DNA of 19,460 nt. Origin: Rhodobacteraceae bacterium UBA996. GTDB taxonomy: Bacteria; Pseudomonadota; Alphaproteobacteria; Rhodobacterales; Rhodobacteraceae. Made by a program: the position numbers and the translations under genes. Under the pieces are notes generated by a model. The model saw only the letters and a list, made by a program, of their open reading frames with translations. It had not been told where the DNA came from and made no database searches. Below are positions 8,500-14,871 of this stretch, one piece after another. Location of the stretch: positions 1,732 to 21,191 of the forward strand of contig DBBA01000261.1 in the NCBI GenBank assembly GCA_002291955.1, in the 5' to 3' direction. Position 1 is the stretch's first letter. Each line of letters begins with the position of its first letter.

Positions 8500-9585
8500 A
8501 TGCCGCGCATCCGCGCCGCCGTCTGCCACGCCTTCAAGGAACCCCTGCGGATCGAGGAGGTGGACCTCCGCGCGCCCGCCGCGGGCGAGGTCATGGTGCG
8601 CCTGCAGGCGGTCGCCATCTGCCACTCGGACATCGCCTTTGCCGAAGGCGCCTGGGGCGGCACGCTGCCCGCGGTCTACGGGCACGAGGCCGCGGGCACG
8701 GTCGAGGCCGTGGGTCCCGGCGTCATCGCCCACGCGCCGGGCGACCGGGTGATCGTCACGCTCATCCGGTCCTGCGGCACCTGCCCGACCTGCGCCTCCG
8801 GCCACCCCGTGGATTGCGAGACGCCCTACAACCGCGACACGGGGCCACTGTCCACCACCACGGGCGGCACCCTCAGCCACGGGCTGAACTGCGGTGCCTT
8901 TGCCGAGGCCGTGGTGGTCCACGCCTCGCAACTCGCGCCCGTCCCCGCCGACATGCCGCCCGAGGCCGCATGCCTTCTGGCCTGCGGGGTCATCACCGGG
9001 GTGGGGGCGGCGGTGAACACCGCGCGCATCCGCCCCGGCGAGGTCGTTGCCGTGATCGGTGCGGGCGGGGTGGGGCTGAACGCGGTGCAGGGTGCGCGGA
9101 TCGCGGGCGCGGCGCAGATCGTGGCGCTCGACCGCGTGCCCTCGAAACTCGACGATGCCGTGGCCTTCGGCGCCACCGCGGGCCTCCTGTCCGACACGCC
9201 CGACCTGCGCGCCGCCTTCCGCGCGGCCACAGGCGGGCGCATGGCCGATGTGGTGCTCGTCTGCACCGGCGCCATCGCCGCCTACGACGGCGCGCTGGCG
9301 CTTCTCGCCCGGGGCGGTCGCATGGTCATGGTGGGCATGCCCCATTCCGGCGCGATGTCGTCCTACGAACCCGTCATGGTCGCGGCGCTGGGACAGGGGA
9401 TGCTGGGGTCGAACATGGGCGACACGGTGCTGGCCCGCGACATCCGCTGGATGACCGACCTGTGGCGGCAGGGGCGGCTGAAACTCGAAGACCTCGTGTC
9501 CGCCCGCTTCCCGCTCGACCGGATCAACGACGCCATCGCCGACACCAAGGCCGGCACCGCCCGGCGCAACGTGATCGTCCTCTGA
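8500..9585 (+). CDS. Zinc-dependent alcohol dehydrogenase (MDR, AdhC/class III-like)
   Basis: NAD(P)-dependent oxidation of an alcohol to an aldehyde or ketone; 361 residues. Catalytic zinc ligands are C41, H62-E63 (YGHEAAG) and C162 (LACGVITGVGA). The structural zinc site is C92, C95, C98 and C106 (SCGTCPTC, then C). The Rossmann motif is GAGGVG at 187-192, followed by the MADVVLVCTGA strand. The length and ACGVITGVGA place it near the class III/COG1062 group, but it lacks enough cues to call glutathione-dependent formaldehyde dehydrogenase. A GGGAG site precedes the ATG. The next gene, an enolase-superfamily enzyme, lies 107 bp downstream on the same strand, so the two may serve one catabolic route, but the hairpin element between them may separate the transcripts. 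Confidence 0.92.
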   Translation: MPRIRAAVCHAFKEPLRIEEVDLRAPAAGEVMVRLQAVAICHSDIAFAEGAWGGTLPAVYGHEAAGTVEAVGPGVIAHAPGDRVIVTLIRSCGTCPTCASGHPVDCETPYNRDTGPLSTTTGGTLSHGLNCGAFAEAVVVHASQLAPVPADMPPEAACLLACGVITGVGAAVNTARIRPGEVVAVIGAGGVGLNAVQGARIAGAAQIVALDRVPSKLDDAVAFGATAGLLSDTPDLRAAFRAATGGRMADVVLVCTGAIAAYDGALALLARGGRMVMVGMPHSGAMSSYEPVMVAALGQGMLGSNMGDTVLARDIRWMTDLWRQGRLKLEDLVSARFPLDRINDAIADTKAGTARRNVIVL

Positions 9586-9600
9586 CCAGTCACCTTTCCC

Positions 9601-9668
9601 CTTCATCCTCTCGCAAGTACCCTCGGGGGGGGGCGGCGCATCGCGCCGACGGGGGCAGACAGCCCCCC
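9601..9668 (-). repeat. GC-hairpin / 'aggatgaa' intergenic element, copy 2 (inverted)
   Basis: Read on the minus strand: a stem GGGGGC / GCCCCC (9651-9656 with 9662-9667, loop of 5), a second perfect stem CGGCGC / GCGCCG (9634-9639 with 9643-9648, loop ATC), then a tail CCCGAGGGTACTTGCGAGAG followed by GATGAAG. The tail matches that of copy 1 at 3471-3495 closely. It differs by the extra hairpin between stem and tail. It fills the gap after the alcohol dehydrogenase and may terminate that transcript. Confidence 0.6.
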
Positions 9669-9692
9669 GCTTTTCCGCCAAGGGAGCCCGCG

Positions 9693-10919
9693 ATGCGCCT
9701 GACCGACCTCGACGTGATCGTGACCGCCCCCCCGGCCCCCGGCTGGGGCGGGCGCTACTGGATCCTGGTGAAGCTGACCACAGACACCGGGATCAGCGGC
9801 TGGGGCGAGGTCTATGCCGCCGCCGTCGGCCCCGCCGCCATGACCGCCGTCATCCGCGACGTGTTCGACCGCCACATGGCGGGCGAGAGCCCGGAAAACA
9901 TCGAGCTGATGTTCCGCCGCGCCTATTCGTCGGGCTTCACCCAGCGCCCCGACCCGACCGTGATGGGCGCCTTCTCGGGCCTCGAGATCGCCTGCTGGGA
10001 CATCCTGGGCAAGGATCGTGACCGCCCGGTCTGGGCGCTGATCGGCGGGCGCACCAACGACCGGCTGCGCGCCTATACGTACCTCTACCCGATGGCGCAC
10101 CACCCGGTCTCGGCCTTCTGGGCCTCGCCCCACATGACGGCCGAGGCCGCGGCGGCGGCGGTGGCCGAGGGCTGGACCGCGGTCAAGTTCGACCCGGCCG
10201 GTCCCTACACCATCCGCGGCGGGCATGACCCGGCGATGTCCGACATCACCCGGTCCGCGGCCTTCTGCCGGGCAATCAGGGAGGCCGTGGGCGACCGCGC
10301 GGACCTCCTGTTTGGCACGCATGGGCAATTCTCGGTGGGCGGCGCCATCCGCATGGCGCAGGCGATCGAGCCCTATGGGCCAGTGTGGTACGAGGAACCC
10401 GTGCCCCCCGACAACGTCACCGCCGTGGCCCGCGTGGCGCGGGCCACGAAGATTCCCGTGGCGGCGGGCGAACGCCTGACCACCATCGCCGAATTCGCCC
10501 CCCTCCTGCGCGAAGGCGCGGCGGCGATCCTGCAACCGGCGCTGGGCCGCGCGGGCGGGATCAACGAAGGGCGCAAGATCGCGACGCTCGCGCAGGCCTA
10601 CAACGCGCTCGTGGCGCCGCACCTGTATGCCGGGCCGGTCGAATGGGCCGCGAACATCCAGCTCGGCGTGGCGATCCCGAACCTTCTGATGGTCGAGACG
10701 GTGGACACGCCGTTCCACCGGGCGCTGATCCGGAACTCCATCACGGTCGAGGATGGTCATGTCCCCGCCCCCACCGGCGCGGGCCTTGGCATCGACGTGG
10801 ACGAGGCGCTGGCCCGCGCGCACCCCTATACTGGCGACCGCCTGCATCTGGAGATGCAGGAGGCGCCTTGCGACTATGCTCGCCCGAACGAGTTCCAGGG
10901 CGGCGCCCCGCGGGAGTAG
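9693..10919 (+). CDS. Mandelate racemase/muconate lactonizing enzyme family protein (enolase superfamily)
   Basis: Probable sugar-acid dehydratase or related enzyme, 408 residues, cytoplasmic. It has an N-terminal capping domain (residues 1 to about 125, with GWGEVY and AFSGLEIACWDILGK) and a TIM-barrel domain. In the barrel, E235 (WYEEPVPP), E260 (AAGERL) and H310 (APHLYAGP) occupy the galactonate-dehydratase-like metal and catalytic positions. At the first metal-ligand position, where galactonate dehydratase has DFHGR, this protein has GTHGQ (208-212), and the QPD motif that pairs with the catalytic histidine is QPALGRAGG (281-289). These changes may define a subfamily rather than an inactive enzyme. 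The ATG at 9693 has GGGAG upstream; the frame is open far further upstream only as a shadow of the dehydrogenase gene. Substrate unknown. Confidence 0.9.
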   Translation: MRLTDLDVIVTAPPAPGWGGRYWILVKLTTDTGISGWGEVYAAAVGPAAMTAVIRDVFDRHMAGESPENIELMFRRAYSSGFTQRPDPTVMGAFSGLEIACWDILGKDRDRPVWALIGGRTNDRLRAYTYLYPMAHHPVSAFWASPHMTAEAAAAAVAEGWTAVKFDPAGPYTIRGGHDPAMSDITRSAAFCRAIREAVGDRADLLFGTHGQFSVGGAIRMAQAIEPYGPVWYEEPVPPDNVTAVARVARATKIPVAAGERLTTIAEFAPLLREGAAAILQPALGRAGGINEGRKIATLAQAYNALVAPHLYAGPVEWAANIQLGVAIPNLLMVETVDTPFHRALIRNSITVEDGHVPAPTGAGLGIDVDEALARAHPYTGDRLHLEMQEAPCDYARPNEFQGGAPRE

Positions 10920-10923
10920 GGCG

Positions 10924-11286
10924 CTACAGGAACCCGCGCCAGACGAGGACCGCCAGCACCAGCCCGGCCACGGCCAGGATCTGGAACCCGGTGGTGGCAA
11001 GGAAATCCAGCAGGGCCGCCCGGCGCGCGGCGGCGCGGTCCACGGCGGTCAGGTGCGTGACCAGCGCCTTGTGCGCGCGTGCGACGCGGGCGCCGTCGAT
11101 CCGGCGGGCAAGCCGCGGGTGCGCGGCCATGCGGCGCGCCTCGATCAGGTCGGCGGCGGCCACGCGCAGCGCTGCGGGCAGGCGGCGCCGGGCGCGGGCT
11201 ACGCGAACCTCGAAGGTCGCGCCGCGCACGCCCAACCGTGTCTCCAGCAGCTCGGCCACCTCGGCGGCCAGCGCCTCTACGTCCAT
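10924..11286 (-). CDS. Hypothetical protein with C-terminal membrane anchor
   Basis: I do not recognise this 120-residue protein. The first 95 residues are rich in alanine, arginine and leucine and predict as amphipathic helix, possibly coiled coil (LAAEVAELLETRLGV; ARRRLPAALRVAAADLIEA). A single hydrophobic segment at about 101-117 (ILAVAGLVLAVLVW) ends in RGFL, which gives a tail-anchored layout with the body in the cytoplasm. The 3' end stops four bases from the convergent enolase-superfamily gene. The start is 103 bp from the divergent alpha/beta hydrolase gene. Codon use and the coherent helical pattern support a real gene. A purine-rich GGGGATGCGGGG precedes the ATG. Confidence 0.7.
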   Translation of the reverse strand: MDVEALAAEVAELLETRLGVRGATFEVRVARARRRLPAALRVAAADLIEARRMAAHPRLARRIDGARVARAHKALVTHLTAVDRAAARRAALLDFLATTGFQILAVAGLVLAVLVWRGFL

Positions 11287-11389
11287 CCCCGCATCCCCCG
11301 ATGCCGTCCGGCCGCCTGCATGGGGCAGGGCCGGGCCCCGCGCAACGGGGCTGGAAGCCCGCGCCGTCCGCCGCTATCCCGCGCGTGAC

Positions 11390-12154
11390 ATGCTGACCAC
11401 ATACACCACCCCCGCCGACGGCCCCGAGACCGCACCGCCGCTTCTGGTCGTCCACGGCCTGTTCGGGTCGGCGCGCAACTGGGGCGCCATGGCCAAGCGC
11501 CTGGCCACCGGGCGCCGGGTCGTCAGCGTGGACATGCGCAACCACGGCGCCAGCCCCTGGCAGGCCACGCATGGCTACGACGACCTTGCCGCCGACCTGG
11601 CCGGGGTCATCGCGGCCGAGGGCGCGCCGATGGACGTGCTGGGCCATTCCATGGGCGGCAAGGCCGCGATGGTGCTGGCCCTGACGCGGCCCGCGCTGGT
11701 GCGCCGCCTGGTGGTGGGGGATATCGCGCCGGTGGCCTATGGCCACACGCAGATGCACCTGATCGACGCGATGCGCGGGCTGGACCTGGCGCAGGTCACC
11801 CGCCGGTCGCAGGCCGACGCCGCCCTGCAGGGGGCGATTCCCGATGCAGGTGTGCGGGCGTTCCTGTTGCAGTCGCTGGATGTCCCGGCGCGGCGGTGGA
11901 TGCTGAACCTGGATGTCCTGGCCGCCGAGATGCCGCGGATCACGGGCTGGCCGGGGACCCCGGGCCGCTTCGATGGTCCGGTCCTGGTGCTGGTGGGCGC
12001 GCAGTCGTGGTATGTGCTGCCCGAGCATCACGCGCTGTTCAAGGCTCAGTTTCCCGGCGCGCGGGTCGCCACGGTCGAGGGGGCGGGCCACTGGCTGCAC
12101 GCCGACCGGCCGGCCGAGGTTGCTGCGCAGGTGACCGGGTTTCTTGACGGCTGA
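11390..12154 (+). CDS. Alpha/beta hydrolase, YbfF-like esterase
   Basis: Serine hydrolase of the alpha/beta fold, 254 residues, no signal peptide. The oxyanion loop motif is VVHGLFGSARNW (20-31), the nucleophile elbow GHSMGG with S87, and the catalytic histidine H234 (GAGHWLHAD). In YbfF/ABHD11-type enzymes the acid follows the strand after the nucleophile helix, and here D111 in VGDIAPVAY fits, whereas the usual late-aspartate position (GAQSWYV) has none. VDMRNHGASPW is also typical of the group. YbfF relatives hydrolyse acyl-CoA or short esters; the natural substrate is not evident. The start has no strong ribosome site; the ATG at 11390 gives the family-typical N-terminus, and longer frames are shadows. 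Confidence 0.9.
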   Translation: MLTTYTTPADGPETAPPLLVVHGLFGSARNWGAMAKRLATGRRVVSVDMRNHGASPWQATHGYDDLAADLAGVIAAEGAPMDVLGHSMGGKAAMVLALTRPALVRRLVVGDIAPVAYGHTQMHLIDAMRGLDLAQVTRRSQADAALQGAIPDAGVRAFLLQSLDVPARRWMLNLDVLAAEMPRITGWPGTPGRFDGPVLVLVGAQSWYVLPEHHALFKAQFPGARVATVEGAGHWLHADRPAEVAAQVTGFLDG

Positions 12155-12183
12155 GGCCGCGGGTCGGGGTCAGGCCCTGCCGA

Positions 12184-12444
12184 TCAGGCGCCCGACAGGC
12201 CGCCCCGCAGCAGGGCGGCCACATGGGCGCGCTCGACGTCGGTCCGGGGCTGTGCCGCAGCGCGGCGGACCTTTGCCGGTTCGGGCTGCATATTGGCAAG
12301 GGCAAGGAACGAGGCCGACGCGATCACCGGGGCCGCGCGGGGCGAGAAATCCGACACGAAGGTCGACACCGCCGCGCATCCGCGCCACGCAATCGCCGCT
12401 GGAAGGCGCGCAAGCCGCCCCCCTGGTGCATCGACACCAGCCAT
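12184..12444 (-). CDS. Possible small hypothetical protein
   Basis: An 86-codon minus-strand frame with third positions mostly G or C from about codon 25 on, as in neighbouring genes, ending in ERAHVAALLRGGLSGA. A mildly hydrophobic stretch (PVIASASFLALANM, about 39-52) lies in the middle. I recognise no family. A GGGGGACGGGACTC stretch precedes the ATG. The first 25 codons look less coding-like, so a later start is possible. Against it, its 3' end contains a perfect hairpin (12198-12220), and the plus-strand frames are also open. It occupies most of the otherwise gene-free stretch 12155-12667. Confidence 0.35.
   Translation of the reverse strand: MAGVDAPGGRLARLPAAIAWRGCAAVSTFVSDFSPRAAPVIASASFLALANMQPEPAKVRRAAAQPRTDVERAHVAALLRGGLSGA
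12198..12220. terminator. GC hairpin downstream of the hydrolase gene
   Basis: GGCCGCCC / GGGCGGCC, a perfect 8-bp stem with a 7-nt loop, 43 bases after the hydrolase stop. No T-tract follows in either direction. It overlaps the doubtful small ORF. Confidence 0.3.
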
Positions 12445-12667
12445 GAGTCCCGTCCCCCCGGACCGATTCCCTGCATCCGACTTTGCGGCAAAATCGGGCA
12501 GGATTGTGGCAAGTGCAAGGACTGCCCACAGCAGCCTCCACAGGAGGAATCGAGGGCAACCCCATGATCATGCTTTGCAAAATAGACTTTTCCCGTGCGA
12601 GGCACAACCGACGCGAGAAAAGGCGGATGCCTGTTTTTCGGAATGTGCTGCAGAAAGCAACAGAGTG
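12445..12667. other. Intergenic stretch with a lower-GC patch
   Basis: No convincing gene. Bases about 12557-12660 are clearly less GC-rich than their surroundings. On the minus strand, TATTTT (12579-12584) and TTGTGC (12602-12607) are spaced by 17 bp and could be a weak promoter for something leftward, such as the small ORF. Alternatively this is the 3' trailer of the acetyltransferase gene. No clear terminator hairpin was found after that gene. Confidence 0.3.
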
Positions 12668-13201
12668 TCAGAGCGTGCGGATCAGCGGGACCGCGGGGAA
12701 GCGGATGCCCGGTGCCAGGGGGATCGTCAGCTCGGTGCCCTCGGCCGAGGGGCGGAAGCCCAACGCCAAGTAGAACGGCACCGCCGTGCGGGTCGACAGA
12801 CAGGCGAGTGCGGTCATGCCGGCGGCATCGGCCGTTGCAAAGGTGCGTTCCAGGATCGCCCGGCCGACGCCGCGCCGCAGCGCGCGGTCATCGGTCACCA
12901 CATGGCGGATGTGTCCAAGCCCGCGGCTGTCGGTGCCTTGCGGTCCGCGCGCGGTCCAGCCACCGGCGCCCAGGATCGCGCCCCCCTCGCCCTCGGCCAC
13001 GAAATAGGTGCCCGAGGCGAGCAGTTCGGGTTTGGCGCGTGCAATCAGCGGCACCGCGGTCACGAGGATCGAGGGCGGGTAGTCCGCCCGCAGGAGCCGG
13101 GGGTAGCTGCGCGAAAGGAGCGCATCCACCGCAGCGGTGTCGGCCACGGTCGCGGGGCGGATCGTCAGGGTCTGGAAGGTGCGCGTCATGCCAAGGGACA
13201 T
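12668..13201 (-). CDS. GNAT family N-acetyltransferase
   Basis: Acetyl-CoA-dependent acetyltransferase fold, 177 residues. Motif A, which binds the pyrophosphate of CoA, is HVVTDDRALRRGVGRAIL (100-117), with the Q/RxxGxG/A signature as RRGVGR (109-114). The usual late strand and helix follow (ALACLSTRTAVPFYLALGF, 131-149). The N-terminal strand LTIRPATVADTAAV is typical. An in-frame ATG at 13189 (MTRTFQ) is an equally good start; neither has a clear ribosome site. It follows rpmG on the same strand, but a hairpin with T-tract separates them, so it probably has its own promoter. Acceptor substrate unknown. Confidence 0.9.
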   Translation of the reverse strand: MSLGMTRTFQTLTIRPATVADTAAVDALLSRSYPRLLRADYPPSILVTAVPLIARAKPELLASGTYFVAEGEGGAILGAGGWTARGPQGTDSRGLGHIRHVVTDDRALRRGVGRAILERTFATADAAGMTALACLSTRTAVPFYLALGFRPSAEGTELTIPLAPGIRFPAVPLIRTL

Positions 13202-13229
13202 GGCGCGGTTCGCGCAGAAGGCAAGGAAA

Positions 13230-13259
13230 GGGCCGCCGCCGGTGTTCCCGGCACGGCCC
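13230..13259 (-). terminator. Rho-independent terminator of rpmG
   Basis: On the minus strand, GGGCCG-T-GCCGG pairs with CCGGC-GG-CGGCCC around a 5-nt loop and is followed by TTTCCTT. The stem starts 56 bases after the rpmG stop, the expected place. Confidence 0.65.
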
Positions 13260-13315
13260 CGGTGCAGCGTCGCGTCAGGTGATCCGTCTGGCCGCCAGGG
13301 ACCCGGCGGCGGCGA

Positions 13316-13483
13316 TCACTTGATCTTGCCTTCCTTGTATTCGACGTGCTTGCGCACGACGGGGTCGTATTTCTTGACCACCATCTTCTCGGTCATGGTG
13401 CGAGCGTTCTTCTTGGTCACGTAGAAGTGCCCGGTGTCGGCCGTCGAGTTCAGCCGGATCTTGATCGTCGTCGGTTTCGCCAT
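13316..13483 (-). CDS. rpmG: 50S ribosomal protein L33
   Basis: 55-residue ribosomal protein, the exact size of alphaproteobacterial L33. It starts MAKPTTIKIRLNSTADTGHF, continues with YVTKKNARTM, and ends KKYDPVVRKHVEYKEGKIK. It is the type without the four zinc-binding cysteines. The ATG at 13483 is preceded on the minus strand by GGGAGAGGCG. A strong-looking promoter lies about 70-100 bp upstream inside a duplicated palindrome, and a terminator follows, so it is monocistronic. It is short enough to be overlooked by length-filtered gene finding. Confidence 0.97.
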   Translation of the reverse strand: MAKPTTIKIRLNSTADTGHFYVTKKNARTMTEKMVVKKYDPVVRKHVEYKEGKIK

Positions 13484-13555
13484 CTCGCCTCTCCCGCGCG
13501 GGGTGTGGTCCGCGGTGTATCGGCGCGTCGGCCGACGGTGAATTCGGAAGCCTGC

Positions 13556-13583
13556 CTTTTAGCCAGCGCGCCCCCGCTGTCAA
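13556..13583 (-). promoter_or_regulatory. Putative strong promoter of rpmG
   Basis: On the minus strand, a perfect -35 TTGACA (13583-13578) and -10 TAAAAG (13561-13556) are spaced by 16 bp, about 72 bp before the rpmG ATG. The -35 hexamer is contained in the loop and adjacent stem of an inverted repeat that is present twice (see repeat at 13566). Confidence 0.6.
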
Positions 13584-13630
13584 GCGGGGGCTGGGGGAAA
13601 GGCGCGCCCCCGCTGTCAAGCGGGGGCTGG
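13566..13630. repeat. Tandem 29-bp direct repeat, each copy a palindrome containing TTGACA
   Basis: Two identical 29-nt copies (13566-13594 and 13602-13630) with a 36-nt period and a 7-nt spacer (GGGGAAA preceded by shared TGG). Each contains the inverted repeat CCCCCGCT-GTCA-AGCGGGGG. Only the copy nearer rpmG has a -10-like hexamer at the right distance. The hairpins also lie 16 nt beyond the stop of the DUF533 gene and may terminate it. Confidence 0.85.
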
Positions 13631-13645
13631 CCGGTCCGCGCGGGT

Positions 13646-14338
13646 TCAGGCGTCGCCGTGGATCCTGGCGATCTGGTCGGCCGACAGGTTCAACGCGACG
13701 GCGAGGCGGCGCAGATAGGCGGCCTCGGACGCGTGGTCGAGCGTGATCGCCGACAGGGACACCGCATAGACCTGCGCGGCCATCTCGGCCTGGGTGTCGG
13801 CCACCAGCCCTTCCATGTCGGACGGGCTGTCCATCAGCGCTTCGACCCAGGCGCGTTCGTCGGGCTCGGCATCGGCGATGGCCGACAGGATCTTCTCGCG
13901 CTCCTCGTCGTCGATGTGGCCGTCGGCCTTGGCGGCCTCGATCATCGCGCGGATCATCAGCTTCGCCTGCGCTTCCATCGCGCCGGTGGTATCGGACCCG
14001 GTCAGCGCATCGACCATCCCGGCGCTGGCGGTGGCCCCTGCGGCGGCGGCCCCGCCCATCGCGGCCATCAGCCGGCCAAACCCGGCCGTTGCCGTGTCGG
14101 TGCCCGCGATCGTGGCGCCGCCCATCCGGGACAGGGCCTGCTGCACCTTCTGCTCGCCGCCCTGGACGCCCATCTTCTCGAGCATCTGGCCGACCTGCCG
14201 GGTCACGCCCTGGGTGGCGGTCGGGTCGGACATCTTGGTGCCCAGCCCCTTGAGGCCACCCGACTGCTGCAGCTTGTCAAAGCCCTTGGCGGCGGCAAAG
14301 CCCACGGCCAGCGTGGCCAGCGTGCGAACGAAGCTCAT
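13646..14338 (-). CDS. DUF533 / TerB-like protein (YebE type)
   Basis: 230-residue protein of the DUF533 family, related in its C-terminal half to the TerB helical fold. It has an N-terminal hydrophobic or amphipathic segment (MSFVRTLATLAVGFAAAKGF, 1-20), a glycine- and alanine-rich middle (about 72-120, two short hydrophobic patches) that may associate with membrane, and a helical acidic domain (121-228) with LMIRAMIEAAKADGHIDDEE, the metal-binding-like acidic motif of TerB proteins. E. coli YebE-type members are envelope-stress genes of unknown function. GGGGAGA lies upstream of the ATG. It follows rnpB on the same strand after 99 bp and is followed by the duplicated palindrome. Family fairly certain, function unknown. 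Confidence 0.82.
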   Translation of the reverse strand: MSFVRTLATLAVGFAAAKGFDKLQQSGGLKGLGTKMSDPTATQGVTRQVGQMLEKMGVQGGEQKVQQALSRMGGATIAGTDTATAGFGRLMAAMGGAAAAGATASAGMVDALTGSDTTGAMEAQAKLMIRAMIEAAKADGHIDDEEREKILSAIADAEPDERAWVEALMDSPSDMEGLVADTQAEMAAQVYAVSLSAITLDHASEAAYLRRLAVALNLSADQIARIHGDA

Positions 14339-14403
14339 GGTCGTCTCCCCTTTGGTTCCGGGCCCAAGGCCCCACCTGCCTGACGAATGTAAGGGCTGCG
14401 TGA

Positions 14404-14419
14404 CGGGGCGAAAGCCCCG
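14404..14419 (-). terminator. Hairpin after rnpB
   Basis: CGGGGC-GAAA-GCCCCG, a perfect 6-bp stem (tetraloop TTTC on the minus strand), 19 nt beyond the RNase P RNA 3' end. No T-tract follows; possible processing or termination signal. Confidence 0.4.
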
Positions 14420-14437
14420 GTGCCCCGGAAAGCCCAT

Positions 14438-14833
14438 GCGCGGAGGGCCTGTAAGCCGGATTCTGTCCCGGGGTTGCCCCCGGCGGCGACCATTCCTCTG
14501 GGCCACGGGTTGCCCCGCGCCTCAAGCTGCCAACCCGGGCCTCTCGGGCTGAAGCGTCCCTGCGGCGATATCCCCGTTGCCGGGGATCAGCCCCGCGCGA
14601 GGCCCCTATTTGGCATTGCTCCCGGTGGGGCTTGCCATGCCGTCCCGGTTGCCCGGTCCGCGGTGGGCTCTTGCCCCACCGTTTCACCCTTGCCCAGGGC
14701 ATGCCTGGGCGGTCTCGTTCTCTGTGGCGCTGTCCGTCGGGTTGCCCCGCCCGGGCGTTACCCGGCACCGTCGCTTCAGGGAGTCCGGACTTTCCTCGGG
14801 GGGTGAACCCCGCGGCCGCCCGGCCCTCCGCGC
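14438..14833 (-). ncRNA. rnpB: RNase P RNA (bacterial class A)
   Basis: Catalytic RNA of ribonuclease P, which matures tRNA 5' ends. On the minus strand the universal 5' block GAGGAAAGTCCGGACTC (14797-14781) and the 3' block ACAGAATCCGGCTTACAGGC are both present. Between them lie GGTGAAACGGTGGGG and GAGCCCACCG of the P10/P11 region. The ends are set by the P1 helix: 14822-14833 pairs perfectly over 12 bp with 14438-14449, giving about 396 nt, normal for alphaproteobacteria. The CAAATAGGGG element in the middle is also typical. It lies 38 nt behind the malic enzyme stop on the same strand. Confidence 0.97.
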
Positions 14834-14841
14834 GCCGGGGG

Positions 14842-14868
14842 TGTAATCCCGGGGGCGGTCGGGCGCAA
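14842..14868 (-). promoter_or_regulatory. Possible rnpB promoter
   Basis: On the minus strand, TTGCGC (14868-14863) and ATTACA (14847-14842) are 15 bp apart, with the -10-like box eight bases before the P1-defined 5' end. It fits inside the 38-nt gap behind maeB. Spacing is short and the match modest. Confidence 0.35.
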
Positions 14869-14871
14869 CAC

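Noticed and set aside
9601..9668. Hairpin element as remains of an insertion sequence
   Set aside because: No transposase fragment, terminal repeats or target-site duplication. The stem-plus-tail form matches the intergenic element at 3445.
8182..9681. 499-codon open frame on the minus strand
   Set aside because: Mirror of the zinc dehydrogenase, whose metal-ligand pattern is complete on the plus strand.
9603..11000. 465-codon open frame on the minus strand
   Set aside because: Mirror of the enolase-superfamily gene; composition typical of a shadow frame.
12293..13282. 329-codon plus-strand frame over the acetyltransferase
   Set aside because: The minus strand encodes a clear GNAT motif A (RRGVGR), and the plus frame is low-complexity R/G/H/A.
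13566..13630. Short repeats as a CRISPR array
   Set aside because: Only two copies with a 7-nt spacer, and no cas genes nearby.
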